Shown here: in pieces, positions 62,064 to 64,000 of the stretch
Layout of the letters: every line of letters begins with the position of its first letter
Numbering within the stretch: the first letter of the stretch is position 1
From: Flagellimonas alvinocaridis
GTDB taxonomy: Bacteria > Bacteroidota > Bacteroidia > Flavobacteriales > Flavobacteriaceae
Assembly: GCF_004916895.1 (NCBI RefSeq)
Contig: NZ_SNTZ01000001.1
Span: 528,263 to 592,262 of the forward strand
Length of the DNA stretch: 64,000 bases
Direction: 5' to 3'
The notes under the pieces: model-generated
Seen by the model: the letters and a program-made list of their open reading frames with translations, nothing else
Databases searched by the model: none
Told to the model about the DNA's origin: nothing
Translations under genes and position numbers: made by a program

Positions 62064-63215
62064 ATGCTGTTTAAAAATGTCCTGGGTCTGGAGCACCTTA
62101 AAAACCATTTGGTGACCACTGCCGATTCTGGTAGGGTGGCCCACGCTCAACTATTTGTTGGCCCGGAAGGTTCTGGGGTACTTCCCATGGCATTGGCCTA
62201 TGCCCAATATCTGCTCTGTAAAAACACTGGAGGTGAAAATGAAGGTGGCGATGCTGTTTGCAACACCAAATGTGCCTCTTTATCCCACCCTGACCTCCAT
62301 TTTGCATTTCCCGTAGCCAGTTCGGACAAGGTGAAATCACATGCGGTAAGTGACCATTATCTGCAAGAATGGAGGCAATTTGTAAAAGAACAGCCCTATG
62401 GCAATCTTTTTGATTGGTACAGACATATTGGCATTGAGAAGAAGCAGGGGCAAATTGGTGTGGACGAAGCCCAGGATATGGTCAAAAAGCTTTCATTGAA
62501 ATCGTATGAGGGAGGGTACAAAGTCTTAATGGTTTGGATGGCTGAAAAAATGAACATTTCCGCCGCCAACAAACTGCTTAAACTCATAGAAGAGCCCCCA
62601 GAAAAAACGGTTTTGCTCTTGTTGGCCGAAGAGGAAGAACAAATCATTAATACCATTAGATCCCGGTGTCAGATTTTGCATTTCCCTCCGTTGGCGGAAC
62701 AAAATATTTTGGACGAGCTCACCAACCGTGGAGTAAGTCAGACCGAAGCACATGCCATAGCTCAAGAGGCCCATGGCAATTTCAACAAGGCTTTGGATCT
62801 GTTGAACAAAGATTCCGAGGACCTCGTTTTTGAGCGATGGTTTGTACAATGGGTGAGAAGCGCCTTTAAAGCAAGGGGTAATAAAGCTGCTATCCAGGAA
62901 CTCATCTTGTGGAGCGATGAAGTGGCCAAAACAGGGAGGGAAGTACAAAAACAGTTCCTGAACTATTGCTTGTCTCTTATGCGCCAAGCCTTGTTGCTCA
63001 ACTATAATGCCCATGAACTTGTGTATACCAAAATCCATATGGAGGACTTTGACCTGAAGCGCTTTGCGCCCTTTGTCCATGAAAACAATATTTTGGATAT
63101 TGTGGAGGAACTGGAAAAGGCGATTTTTCACGTGGAACGTAATGGAAATTCCAAGTTGATCTTTACCGACCTATCCATAAAATTAACACGGCTGTTACAC
63201 ACCAAAGCCGCCTAA
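62064..63215 (+). CDS. holB: DNA polymerase III subunit delta'
   Basis: 383 residues of the clamp-loader AAA+ family. The N-terminal domain has VAHAQLFVGPEGSGVLPMAL, where the Walker A lysine is missing, as expected for the non-hydrolysing delta' subunit. A zinc-binding Cys region (LCKNTGGENEGGDAVCNTKC) follows, and then KVLMVWMAEKMNISAANKLL, KLIEEPPEKTVLLLLAEEEE and RSRCQILHFPPL. It completes the tau3-delta-delta' loader that places the sliding clamp. ATG start. A TATCTTTG element lies only 4 bases before the ATG, which would give a nearly leaderless message if it is a promoter. Confidence 0.92.
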   Translation: MLFKNVLGLEHLKNHLVTTADSGRVAHAQLFVGPEGSGVLPMALAYAQYLLCKNTGGENEGGDAVCNTKCASLSHPDLHFAFPVASSDKVKSHAVSDHYLQEWRQFVKEQPYGNLFDWYRHIGIEKKQGQIGVDEAQDMVKKLSLKSYEGGYKVLMVWMAEKMNISAANKLLKLIEEPPEKTVLLLLAEEEEQIINTIRSRCQILHFPPLAEQNILDELTNRGVSQTEAHAIAQEAHGNFNKALDLLNKDSEDLVFERWFVQWVRSAFKARGNKAAIQELILWSDEVAKTGREVQKQFLNYCLSLMRQALLLNYNAHELVYTKIHMEDFDLKRFAPFVHENNILDIVEELEKAIFHVERNGNSKLIFTDLSIKLTRLLHTKAA

Positions 63216-63227
63216 ATTTACCTGACC

Positions 63228-63623
63228 ATGGAAAATTTTACTGCATACACCACCGAAATTCTTTTACTCATTTTTCTGACCATTACCTTCTTACAAAGTG
63301 GTTTAGATAAGATTGTTGATTGGAGGGGAAACCTAAGTTGGCTTAGTGGCCATTTTGCCAAAACAGCTTTTAAGGGCATTGTTCCATTTCTATTGGGCAC
63401 TGTTCTTTTTTTGGAGATGGTTTCCGGCATTTTGGCTGCAGTTGCCATTTTTCAGTTTCTTTTTGAAGGTGAAAGTTCAATTGCTTTTTACAGTGCTGTG
63501 GTATCTGCCATTACATTGTTGCTCTTACTTTTTGGACAGCGAATGGCCAAAGATTACGAAGGCGCAAAAACCATTGTGGTGTATTTGATTCCTACCGTGT
63601 TTTTGGTGTACTTGCTCCAATAA
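63228..63623 (+). CDS. DoxX-like four-helix membrane protein
   Basis: 131 residues, four membrane helices: EILLLIFLTITFLQSGLDKI, FLLGTVLFLEMVSGILAAVA, SIAFYSAVVSAITLLLLLFG and TIVVYLIPTVFLVYL. The FLQSGLDKIVDWRGNLSWLS element after helix 1 is typical of DoxX-like proteins. They are often linked to redox or sulfur stress but have no single function. It lies 12 bases after holB, probably cotranscribed. Confidence 0.75.
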   Translation: MENFTAYTTEILLLIFLTITFLQSGLDKIVDWRGNLSWLSGHFAKTAFKGIVPFLLGTVLFLEMVSGILAAVAIFQFLFEGESSIAFYSAVVSAITLLLLLFGQRMAKDYEGAKTIVVYLIPTVFLVYLLQ

Positions 63624-63649
63624 TTTTTATGTAATCCAACCTTATTTAA

Positions 63650-64000
63650 ATGAAGTTAAGAAAATTACTTTGCTTGATTGCCCTATTGATTTGTTCAATA
63701 ATGATTGGACAAACCAATGCGGCACATAACCCTGTAGTACGTGTGCTTACTTTTAATATTCTGCATGGTGCCACAACCAAAGGAGATTTTAACCTAGATG
63801 TTCTGGCCAAAGTTATTCAAGATGCCAAACCCGATTTTGTTGCCCTTCAAGAAGTGGACTTTATGACCAATAGGGCCAAAAAATATGATTTGGTGACGGA
63901 ACTGGGTTGGCGCACCAAATTGGTTCCTCTCTTTGGAAAGGCCATGTCATACGATGATGGGGAATATGGAGAAGGAATTTTGTCCAAACACACTTTTATA
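63650..64000 (+). CDS. Endonuclease/exonuclease/phosphatase-family protein, 5' part
   Basis: 117 codons to the right edge. A signal peptide (MKLRKLLCLIALLICSIMIG) indicates export. The mature part opens with the EEP-fold motifs RVLTFNILHGATTKGDFNLD and PDFVALQEVDFMTNRAKKYD; the QE carries the metal-binding Glu, and YGEGILSKH is the next conserved strand. Members of this secreted group act as phosphodiesterases on nucleic acids, phospholipids or inositol phosphates. The substrate cannot be decided from the fragment. Confidence 0.88.
   Translation, partial: MKLRKLLCLIALLICSIMIGQTNAAHNPVVRVLTFNILHGATTKGDFNLDVLAKVIQDAKPDFVALQEVDFMTNRAKKYDLVTELGWRTKLVPLFGKAMSYDDGEYGEGILSKHTFI

Noticed and set aside
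62052-62066. TATCTTTG immediately before holB as a leaderless-message promoter (same idea for the M23 gene at 54869)
   Set aside because: The -7 box matches but no TTG box is found about 19 bases upstream in either case, so the signal is too weak to annotate.
1-64000. tRNA, rRNA, CRISPR, insertion sequence and phage genes
   Set aside because: I read the intergenic regions for cloverleaf-like or repeat-spacer patterns and the ORFs for transposase or integrase motifs and saw none. tRNAscan and ISfinder runs would settle it.

Overview
The window looks like the chromosome of a marine-type member of the Flavobacteriaceae (Bacteroidota; an Allomuricauda/Muricauda-like genus is my guess). The support is a gliding/type IX secretion lipoprotein of the SprE/PorW type, a split ATP synthase operon without atpD/atpC, several small families I know only from Flavobacteriia, A/T-rich leaders without clear Shine-Dalgarno sequences, one good TTG-N19-TAnnTTTG promoter, and many TTG starts whose frames are closed by stops just upstream. 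I see no tRNA, rRNA, CRISPR array, transposase or phage gene.

Layout. 1-10 kb (minus strand): a flippase running off the left edge, a strong terminator, then the F1Fo ATP synthase genes atpB-E-F-H-A-G, preceded by two small membrane genes, a bactofilin and sprE. 10-17.5 kb (mixed strands): an AraC/GlxA-type regulator, an NTF2-like protein, a PaaE-like reductase, a patatin-like lipase, a three-gene arsenosugar-type set (DUF2064, CMD peroxidase-like, ArsS), a small membrane protein and a TetR regulator. Four copies of an ACCGAC-N6-GTC element lie upstream of the patatin and TetR genes and suggest a small regulon. 17.5-21.7 kb: GT9, DUF4254 and a polytopic membrane protein, then DUF6341 and purD.

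21.9-54.9 kb is one long same-strand block, mostly a Wzx/Wzy-type surface polysaccharide (O-antigen-like) locus. In transcription order it holds an M23 peptidase, a GH3-family protein, a large protein with a nucleoside-phosphorylase-like C-terminus, a Wzz-like protein, rfbD/B/A/C (dTDP-rhamnose), wecB/wecC (UDP-ManNAcA), an O-acetylation module (lipoprotein, MBOAT, SGNH), a bi-domain oxidoreductase with a heparinase II/III-like protein, Wzx, AsnB, a glycosyltransferase, an O-antigen-ligase-like protein, a Wzy-like polymerase, a second oxidoreductase/heparinase pair, a second glycosyltransferase, a WecA-like initiator and a UDP-xylose synthase. Sugar supply (ManNAcA, rhamnose, xylose), possible uronate amidation (AsnB), O-acetylation, flipping, polymerisation, chain-length control and ligation are all represented. 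No Wza/Wzc export pair is present. The centre of this block is visibly more A/T-rich than the flanks.

55-64 kb returns to housekeeping and envelope genes: tatA, a PorE-like OmpA protein, a 56-residue membrane peptide, a DUF4837 lipoprotein, an MltD-like lytic transglycosylase, pgk, holB, a DoxX-like protein and the start of an endonuclease/exonuclease/phosphatase-family gene cut by the right edge.
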